The notes under the pieces are model-generated. The model ran no database searches. It saw only the letters and a list, made by a program, of their open reading frames with translations, and had not been told where the DNA came from. DNA of 64,000 nt from Mesorhizobium sp. GbtcB19 (GTDB lineage: Bacteria > Pseudomonadota > Alphaproteobacteria > Rhizobiales > Rhizobiaceae), in NCBI RefSeq assembly GCF_019091085.1, contig NZ_JAGXJY010000016.1, positions 16,649 to 80,648 on the forward strand, in the 5' to 3' direction. Made by a program: the position numbers and the translations under genes. Below, one piece after another: positions 36,034 to 45,597 of the stretch (the first letter of the stretch is position 1; each line of letters begins with the position of its first letter).

Positions 36034-38034
36034 TTAGTGCCTTGACCGGGAATTGCGATCGCGCGACCGCCCGCTTGTCCCGCCGCCTTCCGGACGCGTA
36101 TTGTCGGTGCCCCCGCTGCCGCTGCCACTTGTGCCGCCTGGCTGAGGGGGCGCGGGGTGTTGCGGTGCATTAGAGCTCCTGAGCTCCATGGGATGAACGG
36201 ACGGCGCTCCGCTCCGCCTGTTCTCCGCTTCGGCCGTCAGCCGGGCGTTTGTCTGCGCGCGCGTCTCCATCGGATGAACGGACGAGGCCGCATCGCCACG
36301 CCAGCGATCCCGGCGTTGCCTGCGTTCTTCCTTCTGGCGTCGTATGCGCTGGCCGCGGGTTTCCATGGGGGGACGGTTTCGGTCGAGGCTCTGGTTGGGA
36401 CCCGCTCCTGGCACAACATTGCCGGCATCAGGGGCGACGACGCCCTCCATGGGGTCGGCGGCCTGGCGACCAGACATCGGTGCCAACAGCGCCCGCCGCT
36501 CGCGTTCCTCTTGGACCGCTCGCTGCTGATCGCGGAAAGCATCGGAGCGTGGCGTCGCCACACCGGCCGGCCCATCATCGTCGAAAAAGACGGAGTCTGG
36601 CTCAGCGGTGCCCTCCACCACGCCACCAGGAGTACGCCGGCGGTCCGGGCCGCGGCGCAGCTCGGACTCCTCGCGACGTTCGCGCTCCTCGTCGGCCTGC
36701 ACGCGACGATGCGATGTCCCCTCGCGGCGCCGCTGCTCATCCACGGACCCGATGGCCCGCGGCGACGATCCGCCAGGCGACCCAGCGTCTTGGGCGGCTG
36801 CGGGGTCGGCCTCGGCGATGCCTTCCGCGACGCCGCCAGGCGTGCGGCGGCGATCCGGGCCGCGGCGCAGCTCCGACGCCTCGCGACGTTCACGCTCCTC
36901 GTCGGCCCGTTCTCGACGGTGCGATGTTGCCTCGCGCCGCCGCCGCTGGTCCACGGACGATGAGCTTTCGGCGGCTGGCCAGTTGTCCGCCTCCGTGCCC
37001 GGAAGCGCCGACGCTACATCTTCTCGCCAAGCCTCGATCCGGTCTTGTCGCCACCTTTGGATCCCTTCCATGCTATTTGGATCCACTTCGATCTGCCGCG
37101 GGGGACCCGCCTCCGGCCGCCCGGCCGGTGTCGATCCGCCTTGGCGGGCGCGTTGATGCCTCCGTTCGCCCCCTTCCCCGGTCGACACACCTACAGACCC
37201 ACCCTGGCCATTTCCAGGATGAGCTCCTCCTTGCTTGCCTGTCCGCGCCCCTTGTCCGGTTGGTCCAGCCACGCCGGAAGACGCCGCCAAGTCGAATTCT
37301 GCATTCTCCGCCTCGTCGAGAAAGTTTCTGGCCGCCGCCGCGCGCTCACGCATTTGTTGACGATACTGCCCGGTGGTAGGTGAGCGACCTGGAATGCCTC
37401 GCTCGGCGCGCGAGGACGCCTCGAGCTCGATCATGTAGGCCCGATCGTCTCCGTCCCTTTCCCACTCTTTATTCTGTCGCTGAGCGACCTCGACCAACAC
37501 CTGACGCGGGCTGTCCCAATTTATGTGCTCGTTGCCATGGGAGATGCGCAACAGCGTCGTCTGACGCGTTTCCCGATCCGGAAACGACTCCCGGTTGACC
37601 ACGATGTGCAGATGCGGATGCGGCCGATCCTCATGGAAGGCAGTGACATAATCCCACCTGGCGCCGTAGCGCCCGCTGTCGAACATTTCGGAAGCCCATT
37701 GGCGCGCAAGCTCCTCAGCGACGGCCTTGTATGTGGCTTTGTATTCCTCGGACGTGGCAGGCGCGGGTGGATGAAAGGGTACGACCAGATGCGTCGTGAG
37801 CTCCTGTTCGCTATCGGCGTCCTCTTGGCCGCTCAAATATCTGCCGGTTTGCTCCAGCCAACTGCGAGCCCATGCCGGAAGTTCGTCATAGGGTACGACG
37901 TCCTCGCCGTAGCGGCGTGAGCGCTTCAGCTCCAGGTCCCCTTTGCGGCACAAGTAGTCCCATTGGGAGCACAGTTCGTCTGGGGTGTGCCTGCCCCCAT
38001 TTTCCACCATGTGGACGACCGCCTGCATCGACAT
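36034..38034 (-). CDS. VirD2 relaxase/T-DNA pilot
   Basis: This is a 666-residue protein (Agrobacterium VirD2 is ~447). The N-terminus matches VirD2: CSQWDYLCRKGDLELKRSRR with catalytic Tyr27, then LTTHLVVPF and the metal-binding HPHLH at 139-143 in a DRPHPHLHIVVNR context. It cleaves the border and stays bound to the T-strand 5' end. The extra length is a basic, Glu/Arg-rich region containing two ~60-residue direct repeats (SHRR..ADEERERR..SELRRGPDRRRTPGG) at plus-strand ~36614-36752 and ~36821-36962, 207 bp apart. The C-terminus (GRSRDRNSRSRH) suits nuclear import and T4SS export. Confidence 0.93.
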   Translation of the reverse strand: MSMQAVVHMVENGGRHTPDELCSQWDYLCRKGDLELKRSRRYGEDVVPYDELPAWARSWLEQTGRYLSGQEDADSEQELTTHLVVPFHPPAPATSEEYKATYKAVAEELARQWASEMFDSGRYGARWDYVTAFHEDRPHPHLHIVVNRESFPDRETRQTTLLRISHGNEHINWDSPRQVLVEVAQRQNKEWERDGDDRAYMIELEASSRAERGIPGRSPTTGQYRQQMRERAAAARNFLDEAENAEFDLAASSGVAGPTGQGARTGKQGGAHPGNGQGGSVGVSTGEGGERRHQRARQGGSTPAGRPEAGPPRQIEVDPNSMEGIQRWRQDRIEAWREDVASALPGTEADNWPAAESSSSVDQRRRREATSHRRERADEERERREASELRRGPDRRRTPGGVAEGIAEADPAAAQDAGSPGGSSPRAIGSVDEQRRREGTSHRRVQADEERERREESELRRGPDRRRTPGGVVEGTAEPDSVFFDDDGPAGVATPRSDAFRDQQRAVQEERERRALLAPMSGRQAADPMEGVVAPDAGNVVPGAGPNQSLDRNRPPMETRGQRIRRQKEERRQRRDRWRGDAASSVHPMETRAQTNARLTAEAENRRSGAPSVHPMELRSSNAPQHPAPPQPGGTSGSGSGGTDNTRPEGGGTSGRSRDRNSRSRH

Positions 38035-38073
38035 CGTGTAAGCTCCATTCCATTGCCCGGCGACGGTTCGGCG

Positions 38074-38541
38074 TCACGATTCCGTGGCGTTCCGGAGCAT
38101 CAGGCGTCCATCAAGACGACGATGCGAGCCATTCAGGATGGTGCGAAGCTTGGCGTCGAGCTGGGCAAACACGCGCCCAAACGCGGCGTGTTGCGTTGCG
38201 AATTCCTTCATGTCGACATGTCCGGTCCGAGCGCAGTCCGATCTCAGATCGACAATTCTTTCCGACATCAGATCGATTGCGGAACTGATCTCCAAGAGCA
38301 TCCTGCGCGTCTCACTATCGATCTCCAAGAATCCGCCAATACGCCGGGCGGCGATGCGTAGCGCCATGTTGTTGGTAAGCCCAAAGGCGCGGGCTTGCTC
38401 GGCAAAAACTTCGAATTCCGCCTCGCGCAGCCGAATACTGACAATCTTGTAACCGTTCGGATCGGCACCTTGCGGGCGTCGTGGCGAGGGCGTTGGGGCA
38501 GAGTCAGATTGAAAAAGGTCGTCGCTGTAGGGCACAGGCAA
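38074..38541 (-). CDS. VirD1 accessory protein for border cleavage
   Basis: This 155-residue protein contains the ribbon-helix-helix-like segment YKIVSIRLREAEFEVFAEQARAFGL, then TNNMALRIAARRIGGFLEID, matching VirD1. It melts/positions double-stranded border DNA for VirD2. Precedes virD2 by 39 bases in the same operon. Confidence 0.88.
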   Translation of the reverse strand: MPVPYSDDLFQSDSAPTPSPRRPQGADPNGYKIVSIRLREAEFEVFAEQARAFGLTNNMALRIAARRIGGFLEIDSETRRMLLEISSAIDLMSERIVDLRSDCARTGHVDMKEFATQHAAFGRVFAQLDAKLRTILNGSHRRLDGRLMLRNATES

Positions 38542-38566
38542 TACCTATTAATATTCCATGAAATAT

Positions 38567-38680
38567 TTCAAATGAAACAATTCACATAGCGCTATAACTA
38601 TGATTGAAAATTCACATTTGGATCCGAATATGTCAATTATGATCGCAATGGGCGCCGTAAAATCACGTTACACCTGAAAT
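38567..38680. promoter_or_regulatory. virC/virD divergent promoter with vir boxes
   Basis: The 260-bp AT-rich region between virD1 (minus) and virC1 (plus) contains TTCAAATGAAAC (38567-38578, one mismatch from the vir box) and TTACACCTGAAAT (38668-38680). A shared virC-virD promoter region is also the arrangement in Ti plasmids, where VirG activates and Ros represses both. Confidence 0.7.
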
Positions 38681-38802
38681 TTTGAGAAAAACCTTCAACT
38701 ACATCTGGCTTCATTGTGATAATCCCGAGATCGTACATTTTTACAAACCGACTTTTTGCATTTCCATACAATCCGCCTTGGAGGCGTGAGAAAGGGATAT
38801 TC

Positions 38803-39498
38803 ATGAAACTCGTGACGTGCTGTTCGTTCAAAGGCGGCGCCGGCAAGACGACGGCATTGATGGGCCTTTGCTCCGCGTTCGCGACGCTGGGAAAGACCGT
38901 GGCGCTTTTCGAGGCGGACGAAAACCGGCCACTGACGCGCTGGAAGGAAAACGCCTTGCATCGCGACGCATGGGACCCGCATTGCGAAGTATTCGCCGCC
39001 GACGACCTGCCGCTCCTCGAGGCGGCCTACGAGGAAGCGGAAGGGCGCAAGTTCGACTATGCGTTGGCCGATACCCATGGCGGCTCAAGCGAGCTCAACA
39101 ACACCATCATCGCCAGCTCCAGCTTCCTGTTGGTGCCCACGATGCTGACGCCGCTCGACGTCGATGAGGCGCTGGCGACCTATCGCTACATCATCGAGCT
39201 TCTGATGGGGGAGAACCTCGTCATCCCGACCGCGATCCTGCGCCAGCGCGTGCCTGTCGGCCGGCTGACGACCTCGCAAACCGCCGTTTCGGAGATGTTG
39301 AACGCACTGCCCCTGACGGACGCGCCCATGCACGAGAGGGACGCATTTGCGGCGATGAAGGAGCGGGGCATGCTGCATCTGACCATCCGCAAGATCGATG
39401 CCGATCCGGCATTGCGTCTTGGGTTGCGCAATCTCCTTGTGGCCATGGAGGAGCTTCAGCAATTGGGCCGGTTCGTGAACGGTGCGCTGGAGCGTTAA
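38803..39498 (+). CDS. VirC1 ParA-like ATPase
   Basis: This is a 231-residue protein, the length of Agrobacterium VirC1. Deviant Walker A KGGAGKTT at residues 10-17; VALFEADENRPLTRW; DTHGGSSELNNTII. VirC1 binds overdrive DNA with VirC2, recruits the relaxosome to the cell pole and raises T-strand copy number. ATG 38803 follows AAAGGGAT at 5-12 bases. The presence of virC1 predicts an overdrive beside the unseen right border. Confidence 0.93.
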   Translation: MKLVTCCSFKGGAGKTTALMGLCSAFATLGKTVALFEADENRPLTRWKENALHRDAWDPHCEVFAADDLPLLEAAYEEAEGRKFDYALADTHGGSSELNNTIIASSSFLLVPTMLTPLDVDEALATYRYIIELLMGENLVIPTAILRQRVPVGRLTTSQTAVSEMLNALPLTDAPMHERDAFAAMKERGMLHLTIRKIDADPALRLGLRNLLVAMEELQQLGRFVNGALER

Positions 39499-39499
39499 G

Positions 39500-40171
39500 A
39501 TGGCTATTCGCAAACCCACCATGTCGGCGGAAGAAGCGAGGCGCCTGGCCACCATCCGATTGGAGGCGACGACGCCTCTCGCGGGCGCCGCAACTCTTGC
39601 GCAGCCCCAACCCGCTTCTTCGCCGGCAGCAGCCACGGAACCGGTCACTAGAGCTGCTGCGGCCGCCCGGGCCGATCGCGAGTCCGTGATGCCGTCAGGC
39701 AATATTGACCCGCCCGTAGCCAGCAGGAACGTATCATCGTCGACTGTCCGGCCATCGGCCACGTTTCCACGCCAGCCGCCTTCCTCTAGCCTCGCCAAGA
39801 CGCGTCTGGACAAGATCCAGGTCTTTTTGTCGGCACCGCTGCCGGCGCAAGGCGTATCCAGTGTCTTTGCAACGCTTCAGCGTCAATATCCGCCCCCAAA
39901 GGCCCTACAGATGATCCTGCGCAAGGCCTTGGACGATTACGAAGACATGCTGGAAAAAGGAGCATTCCAGAAATTGCCGGCAACCTACGCGGAGAACGAG
40001 ATAAATGGTTCCATCGTGCAAACTTCCCGGATGATCCCCAAGGCGCTTGTGGCAATCGCACGTGCGCATTTTGATCCACTGGGGCTAGAGAGCACACGCT
40101 CATTCGGACGCAAGTTCGCGACCGCCGCGCTGGCCGCCTTCTTCGCTAACGAAACCAAACGGCCTGGCTAA
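39500..40171 (+). CDS. VirC2 overdrive-binding protein
   Basis: This is a 223-residue protein. Variable Ala/Pro/Ser-rich N-terminal ~110 residues are followed by a C-terminal domain (KTRLDKIQVFLSAPLPAQGVSSVFATLQRQYPPPKALQMILRKALDDYE ...) like the fused ribbon-helix-helix fold of VirC2. Starts 1 base after the virC1 stop. Confidence 0.88.
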   Translation: MAIRKPTMSAEEARRLATIRLEATTPLAGAATLAQPQPASSPAAATEPVTRAAAAARADRESVMPSGNIDPPVASRNVSSSTVRPSATFPRQPPSSSLAKTRLDKIQVFLSAPLPAQGVSSVFATLQRQYPPPKALQMILRKALDDYEDMLEKGAFQKLPATYAENEINGSIVQTSRMIPKALVAIARAHFDPLGLESTRSFGRKFATAALAAFFANETKRPG

Positions 40172-40522
40172 GCCACCGCATTTGCGAGGCGCGGCAAGAT
40201 CGGGATTCACCCTATGGCAGCTTGGTTGTCTCCTCACGTAGAGGGGTTGGCACAGCGGAGACGCTAGCAACTTAATCGCTTCAGGTAGTTGGCTGCACTT
40301 CATCGGCGAATGCACCAACTCGTCGTATTTTTTTAGCGAGGTCACAGCGTCGGAGACATCAGCTCTGCTGGTCGCCGCGCCCGGATTTTGGCGCGGTGGA
40401 CACGACCGGTCCGGTATGATTCCGCGTCTGACTTAGGCCCATCGTTTTCTTGGCAACCGAGGCAATTCGATTGCCACCCAATATTTTATCGCTTATTAAA
40501 AACAACTCCCTTACGTCTACCG
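40172..40522. other. Spacer between convergent virC2 and effector genes
   Basis: 351 bp; no supported gene or motif. Confidence 0.25.
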
Positions 40523-42637
40523 TTATATTTCCCTTCCGCCACCCTCACGACTTCTGGACCGTGGGTCATACGCTCGGGAACTGGCCGACGTGGCAGGCGC
40601 TGCTTCATACCCAATCGTTATTTCGCCGCTGCCCGCCTGCGCCGTGCTACCATTGACCCGCGCTTCTCTAACGCGATCGAGGCTTTGCTGGAGTCGATTT
40701 CGATATAGCGGCCGACTTTGCTCCTTCTGATTATTGGGGTCGCGCTGCTGCAGCGCGCCATTGCCGGAGCCTACGGCATCGAGAAAACTTTGGAGTGGCT
40801 GCCTCCTGTCCGACGCGAACGATTCACTTGAGGGAGCCGCGTTGTTGGCCACAGGCGCGCCAAGGGTGGTACGAGACGCACCGACCGAATTTCCGTTGTC
40901 CAGGATACCACCCAGCTCGCTGAAGACCGTGATGCCACTTGGCGTGCGCGACGCAGACCCTGAGGACAAGCTCATAACTATACTGCGCGGACGCTGGACC
41001 TCACGCCGGGCAACTGCCGGTGAAGAAACCTCGGCTGCTTGGACTCCTGCCGTGCGATCAGGTTCCTGTTGCTTCTTATGCTGGGCGAGCTGATCGCGCT
41101 CGTCTTTCCAAGCCTCTATAAGACTTTGCAACGACGGTTTCTGCCGCAAGGTCGAAGATTTGTCCGAAATGACGGGGTCCGCATTCGGAAGCGAAGAAAC
41201 CTGGCCGGGCTCTGCTGTGCGCGCAGCAATCGCCGGTCGCGTGCTATTTATGGAAGTCCTAAGGCGCCCACCTTCCGGTCGCGCTGCCGCCGACGTGGCT
41301 GCCGGCGCCTGGGCCAGCAGAGCACCAGCCGGAGCTTTGGTGACGCTCGACAACTCGTCCCGATCCAACCGCCCGTCCTGATCTCGCGAGCCCTCGACGC
41401 TGCTTTCCGTGTCAGCACTCCAACGGCTCGTTTTACTGAGATCCGGACGCGTTGTTCTCACCAAGTTAACGGCAGGAGGATTTAAGGCACTCCTGCCATC
41501 GTCCGATCCTTCCAGCTTGCTCAGCGTCTCCTCTAGATGTGATCTCCTGTCGGCATCAAAGGTAGCGACGAAAGCTGCGCCGGCGGACAGGGATTCCGTG
41601 GGCGACCGCCCTTCTGGATGTGCCAGCGCAAGGTTTCGACTGGACGCCCTCTCTCCATCAATGGACATCGGAGCGGAGGCCCTTTGATCAAGACTATCAG
41701 CAGAAATCGTGCTGACCCTGCCGACGGATGTTGGGCGAGATGAGGCCTGGGTGCGCAAGTCCTGCCTGCCAAAATGCTGGGCTAGCGCAGTGGGATCCAC
41801 GTTGTGCGGATAGACAGCGCTCTGTTGGAGGCCCGGGGGTACCGGTAACAGCTTGTCATTCCAAGGCGCTGGACCCGGGACAGGGCCCGCCGGCAGATCC
41901 CTGGGCGGAACAGGCGGCCTTTTCGCCGACGTCTCCCCGAGCCGCTTTACATGCCCACCGCCGGCGCCCTGGCGCGCGAAACCTACCGCCGGCGTTGAGT
42001 AATCCTTTGTGATTGCCCCGCCGAGCCACCTCCTAGTGACGACACGCGAACCGTCCTCATAGACCACCACTGCTTTTTGGCGAAGACGACTGCCCTTATC
42101 CAAGGGCCGAAGGGTCTTGTTGCCATCGCCGTCGTCCGCCGTTTCGAAGCGGTTTCCCTTCTCCAAGCGCCTAAGGGTCTTTTTACCCTTGGCGTCGATA
42201 TCCTCGACCTTGAGGTAATTCTTATCGGTGACGATCTTGGTACGCTTGCCGTTGATAGGAGCGCTCACCGTTACAAGGCGGGAACCGTCCCTCATCTCCC
42301 GCAGATGCATTTTCCCGCTCGGGTCAATGTCGGCAACCGCGGAAAAGTTGTCGATCTTGGACTGGTAGACCTCGATGGCGCTGCCGTCCTTGTTGTAGTT
42401 TCGGATACGCTTCCGCAAGGGATTGGTTTGGATCTTCTCAGTCAACTGCGGCTCGCCAGTCGCGTCGACGCCGTCGAACCGTTCTACCTTCTTGATGCCC
42501 AGAATCTTGCGCTCGCGGGCAACGAGCTGCCCCGATCGATCACGCTTCTCTTTGCTGCGGTATAGGCCCTTTATTTCGAAGCCCGAAGAGCCTTGTTGCT
42601 TGCTCGGCTTCGTTAGCCGTCCATCTTTCCTTGCCAT
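40523..42637 (-). CDS. Large candidate T4SS effector with MORN-like beta repeats
   Basis: This is a 704-residue protein. The N-terminal ~200 residues are short beta-hairpin-like repeats of the YwqK/MORN type (e.g. GSRLVTVSAPINGKRTKI, KKTLRRLEKGNRFE, KTLRPLDKGSRL). Residues ~240-600 are Pro/Ser/Ala-rich and disordered, with PPVPPRDLP (a possible SH3-type ligand). The C-terminus (SSRAYDPRSRSREGGG) matches the Arg-rich VirB/D4 export signal. The same N-terminal repeat style occurs in the 47113 protein, so the two are related. Start at ATG 42637 (SD GGATGGA) rather than TTG 42649. Most likely a vir effector; possible VirE3/VirD5 relative, not assignable by eye. Confidence 0.55.
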   Translation of the reverse strand: MARKDGRLTKPSKQQGSSGFEIKGLYRSKEKRDRSGQLVARERKILGIKKVERFDGVDATGEPQLTEKIQTNPLRKRIRNYNKDGSAIEVYQSKIDNFSAVADIDPSGKMHLREMRDGSRLVTVSAPINGKRTKIVTDKNYLKVEDIDAKGKKTLRRLEKGNRFETADDGDGNKTLRPLDKGSRLRQKAVVVYEDGSRVVTRRWLGGAITKDYSTPAVGFARQGAGGGHVKRLGETSAKRPPVPPRDLPAGPVPGPAPWNDKLLPVPPGLQQSAVYPHNVDPTALAQHFGRQDLRTQASSRPTSVGRVSTISADSLDQRASAPMSIDGERASSRNLALAHPEGRSPTESLSAGAAFVATFDADRRSHLEETLSKLEGSDDGRSALNPPAVNLVRTTRPDLSKTSRWSADTESSVEGSRDQDGRLDRDELSSVTKAPAGALLAQAPAATSAAARPEGGRLRTSINSTRPAIAARTAEPGQVSSLPNADPVISDKSSTLRQKPSLQSLIEAWKDERDQLAQHKKQQEPDRTAGVQAAEVSSPAVARREVQRPRSIVMSLSSGSASRTPSGITVFSELGGILDNGNSVGASRTTLGAPVANNAAPSSESFASDRRQPLQSFLDAVGSGNGALQQRDPNNQKEQSRPLYRNRLQQSLDRVREARVNGSTAQAGSGEITIGYEAAPATSASSRAYDPRSRSREGGGREI

Positions 42638-43316
42638 TATTCCATCCAATCAAACAGAGTTGAAGTCGCCGCTGGCATCCCGATCAACGCTCTTTGGCGC
42701 CCGCCAGTCGACTTGTGGAGCCGGCGACGTTGTAGCTGGTCGGCACCGTTCCGCGGCGCACCGAGAGCGGACAGAACAGCGGACAATAATAGCCGCGCTG
42801 GACGAGGCAATGGCCAGCTGACTAGTCACGAAAAATCCTCTAAAAATAATCGACGCGATCGATCGTGAAATATTTGTTATGCTATATTGCCGATGGATAA
42901 CTGTACGATATCCACTATTTCTCCCCTTAACCTACGCAAGTCAAGCGTGATCCCGGGTAATGCAATTACGAATGAAACATGTCTTGCAGCCGACCGACAC
43001 GACCTCGCCGCGAACGGTACGGCACGCGAGGCTGATAGCGGGTCGGCGCGGCCCGCTCTTTTCCGGCAAAATGAGCGATGCCATTAAAGCAAGGGCGGCG
43101 TATTAAATCTTGTTACAGCTGTAACGCGATTGTCGGTACGAATTGGCGATCCAGGTTTGACAACCTCTAAATAGAAAATAAGTTAAAGTCAGATTTTGAC
43201 GTATATATTTTCCGGTTGCTGGGGAGATTTCTCGCCAGCTTCAGCTTGAGGCACTGCCGCGACTCCTGGCGCAACCGATCTTGCGCAGGCTCTGGCCGCC
43301 GCCTGAAGGAACCGCG
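42638..43316. promoter_or_regulatory. Divergent region upstream of the 40523 effector and virE2
   Basis: 679 bp, AT-rich around 42830-42970. A 64-codon frame at 42893-43087 has no SD and no recognisable features, though a VirE1-like chaperone might be expected here. A palindromic vir-box-like TTACAGCTGTAAC lies at 43113-43125, 190 bases before virE2. Confidence 0.45.
43113..43125. promoter_or_regulatory. vir-box-like palindrome upstream of virE2
   Basis: TTACAGCTGTAAC is a perfect dyad (GTTACAGCTGTAAC with its 5' flank) that keeps the outer parts of the window's vir-box pattern TTACAnnTGnAA. It could bind VirG or a Ros-like repressor. Confidence 0.45.
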
Positions 43317-45056
43317 ATGCCTGATGATCGTGACAGTGAAGTCGAAACGGGACCTACCGAAGACGCGGGCAAGAAGCGTGATCTCGAAGCCGCCGGGCTG
43401 GGGACCGATGATAGGCGCGAACCCGCTCCGGATCGAGGGGTCCCCGATCGCGTCGCCCTGCCGCCCGGCAAGAAGGTCGCGCACGGTCCTGCCGCGCCGG
43501 CCACAGGACCAGGACGGCCAAAGAAATCCGGGACCCTGGACGGTTACTTCAAAAGAACCGACGGGCCGGAAGCGGCGACGGCCCCAAGGGATCTCGCCGC
43601 CGGGCCGGCCACCAAGCGCCGCAAGACGAACAGGGCCCGCCCCCGGCACACGCTCGACATCTCTGTCACGAGTTCCAGAGACCGGCTGGTGCTGATCGCG
43701 GACCGTGAGCAGCTTCGGAGCAGGGCCGCCGCGGTGACGTTCCGCACCTTCAGCCAGTATGAGCACGAATTCGGTCACACGCCGACGCAGACAGAGCTCG
43801 ATGAAACCTGCGTCCTGATCTCCAGCGAGGTTCTGAGGTCGCTGGGGACCAACCCGGAGCGCCAGCCGAGCTACCTGACCAAGGCCGAGCTCCGTCGACG
43901 CATTCCCGTCGACGAGACCCTCTCGTTCAAGGAACAGGAAAGGCAGCGGGACAAGAAATTCCTCTCCTTGATGGAGAAGTTGCGCCTGAGCGCGAACGCC
44001 TTCGCTGCGCAGGAAAAGTACGGCGCGCTCGAGGACTTCGACGCCCTGTACCATTCCACCGCAGGCCCGCGGACGCGCAGCCGGTTCTACAAGGATCATC
44101 TGCGGGCCGGCGAACTCAATCCGGACATGCTGGCGCTGCAGGGGGACGCCTTTGTCGGCTTTTATCCGAAGCTGCATGAGGGCACGAAGAATCTGAAGAC
44201 CCTGGAGGCCGTGACCGACCTTTTCGGCCGCGACAGTCTCTGGCTGAAGACGGACGATTTCAACTATATGACCCCCCACGCCTTCGACAGGGAGCTCAAA
44301 CCAAAGGACTCGGCCAAGAAGGCTTTTGCGACCTTCACGGGACAGCCATACGAAGAAGACCTTCCCAAAGTGCTGGTGCGCACGAAGAGCGGTCTGTTCG
44401 TCAGCAAGGAGCTGTATGACAAGCAATTGCGGGACCCGCTAAAGCGCCGGGACCTTGAGACTGATACCGACCGGCTCGAAACGCTCATCCTGACCGCCAA
44501 CGGCAACAGCTATGTCCAGCCCAAGACGCTGAAGTGGATGGACGAGAACAATCCGCGCAGCAACGGCTACTTCGACAAAGCGATCGATGCGGCCCACCTG
44601 CCAAGAGGGCTGGAGGACACGGAAAACAGCCCTGTTCCGCCCATCTTGATCCGCGTTTCGGCAGATACTTTCCGGCCGCTAGGACCCGGCGAAGGAATCC
44701 CGCCCAGTGCCGATGTCGAGCACGTCTTCCTGCAGAACCAGAGCGCAACGGGTCGCCATACCGGCAATTTCACCAACCTGGCGGCTCACGAGCGAGCGGC
44801 TCACGGACGCTACGCCAAGGAGATCACTGCGGAGCAGCAGGGCATGGTAGATCGATGGCGTGAAGCCCGATCTCGGCAAGCCAGCCAGACGATTGACCTT
44901 GAACACGGCGGGGCTCCAGGTCGGCCCGATGGGCCGGGCGGCGGCAAGAACACCACAGCGTCTCCCAGCCTTGACGGCGCGGACGGGAACGACCGTGGCA
45001 GCACGGCGGCCCAGCGCAGAGGGCTTGAGGAGCGCTCTTTCGTCCACTCGTGGTGA
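43317..45056 (+). CDS. VirE2-like single-stranded-DNA-binding effector
   Basis: This 579-residue protein starts at ATG after AAGGA. A basic nuclear-localisation-like cluster TKRRKTNRARPR lies at residues 99-110. The body follows the VirE2 pattern: FSQYEHEFG, TCVLISSEVL, YLTKAELRRRIPVDE, RDKKFLSLMEKLRLSANAF, AGELNPDMLALQGDAFVGFYPKLHEG, FGRDSLWLKTDD, KKAFATF; a second similar module follows. The C-terminus (AAQRRGLEERSFVHSW) is basic enough for export. VirE2 coats T-DNA in the host cell and aids nuclear entry. Clearly paralogous to the 35141 short form. Confidence 0.75.
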   Translation: MPDDRDSEVETGPTEDAGKKRDLEAAGLGTDDRREPAPDRGVPDRVALPPGKKVAHGPAAPATGPGRPKKSGTLDGYFKRTDGPEAATAPRDLAAGPATKRRKTNRARPRHTLDISVTSSRDRLVLIADREQLRSRAAAVTFRTFSQYEHEFGHTPTQTELDETCVLISSEVLRSLGTNPERQPSYLTKAELRRRIPVDETLSFKEQERQRDKKFLSLMEKLRLSANAFAAQEKYGALEDFDALYHSTAGPRTRSRFYKDHLRAGELNPDMLALQGDAFVGFYPKLHEGTKNLKTLEAVTDLFGRDSLWLKTDDFNYMTPHAFDRELKPKDSAKKAFATFTGQPYEEDLPKVLVRTKSGLFVSKELYDKQLRDPLKRRDLETDTDRLETLILTANGNSYVQPKTLKWMDENNPRSNGYFDKAIDAAHLPRGLEDTENSPVPPILIRVSADTFRPLGPGEGIPPSADVEHVFLQNQSATGRHTGNFTNLAAHERAAHGRYAKEITAEQQGMVDRWREARSRQASQTIDLEHGGAPGRPDGPGGGKNTTASPSLDGADGNDRGSTAAQRRGLEERSFVHSW

Positions 45057-45131
45057 ACGTCGACGGAGCCAACTCGACCCCGAAAAAAAGAGGATTTGCG
45101 GTCAGGAATAGATCGCACTGTCCATTTATAA

Positions 45132-45144
45132 TTACAAATGTAAT
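45132..45144. promoter_or_regulatory. vir box upstream of virE1
   Basis: TTACAAATGTAAT matches the local vir-box pattern; a partial copy (TTACATTCTTTAC) follows near 45187. It lies 227 bases before the virE1-like ATG. Confidence 0.5.
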
Positions 45145-45370
45145 CCGATCCAGATGGAAAAAACGAGAAACGCTATTATATCTGCATTACATTCTTTACG
45201 GCATATCACCTGGATATACGTGGCGGTCGACTACATGATTGCGATGCTATTCATACACTAGCCGACCTGGAGTGCCAACATTGAGCTTGAGTGGCAGCTT
45301 CGTGCAAGCGTATCAAAAGGCGAACAACTCTATCTCAAATAGTCAACTTACAGAAAAGGACGCCAGCAAA

Positions 45371-45544
45371 ATGAGTACCCCAGAAGAAAGCAACAAAGAA
45401 CACAGCACTAACAAAATTGTTAGGCTAAATAGCGAAAATGTCGATTGGTCTGACGCCGATTTATACATCCCAGCAGAAACGTTCCTTGATCATACAGAGA
45501 TTGATGAACTAGAATCTGACAAAATACTTGAAAATTATAAATAA
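45371..45544 (+). CDS. VirE1-like acidic secretion chaperone
   Basis: This 57-residue, strongly acidic protein (DWSDADLYIPAETFLDHTEIDELESDKILENY) sits directly upstream of a virE2-type gene. VirE1 is a ~65-residue acidic chaperone that keeps VirE2 from aggregating and binding DNA in the donor. ATG 45371 has AAGGA ~10 bases before; the frame also runs in from 45239. Identity is by size, charge and place; the sequence itself is too short to be certain. Confidence 0.6.
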   Translation: MSTPEESNKEHSTNKIVRLNSENVDWSDADLYIPAETFLDHTEIDELESDKILENYK

Positions 45545-45597
45545 CAATTCTTGTTAAATTCGAACATTACCCAGATTAGAGATTAAGGACAGTTGAA

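Noticed and set aside
36249..37379. 376-codon plus-strand frame
   Set aside because: Shadow of the GC-rich, repeat-containing virD2 gene.
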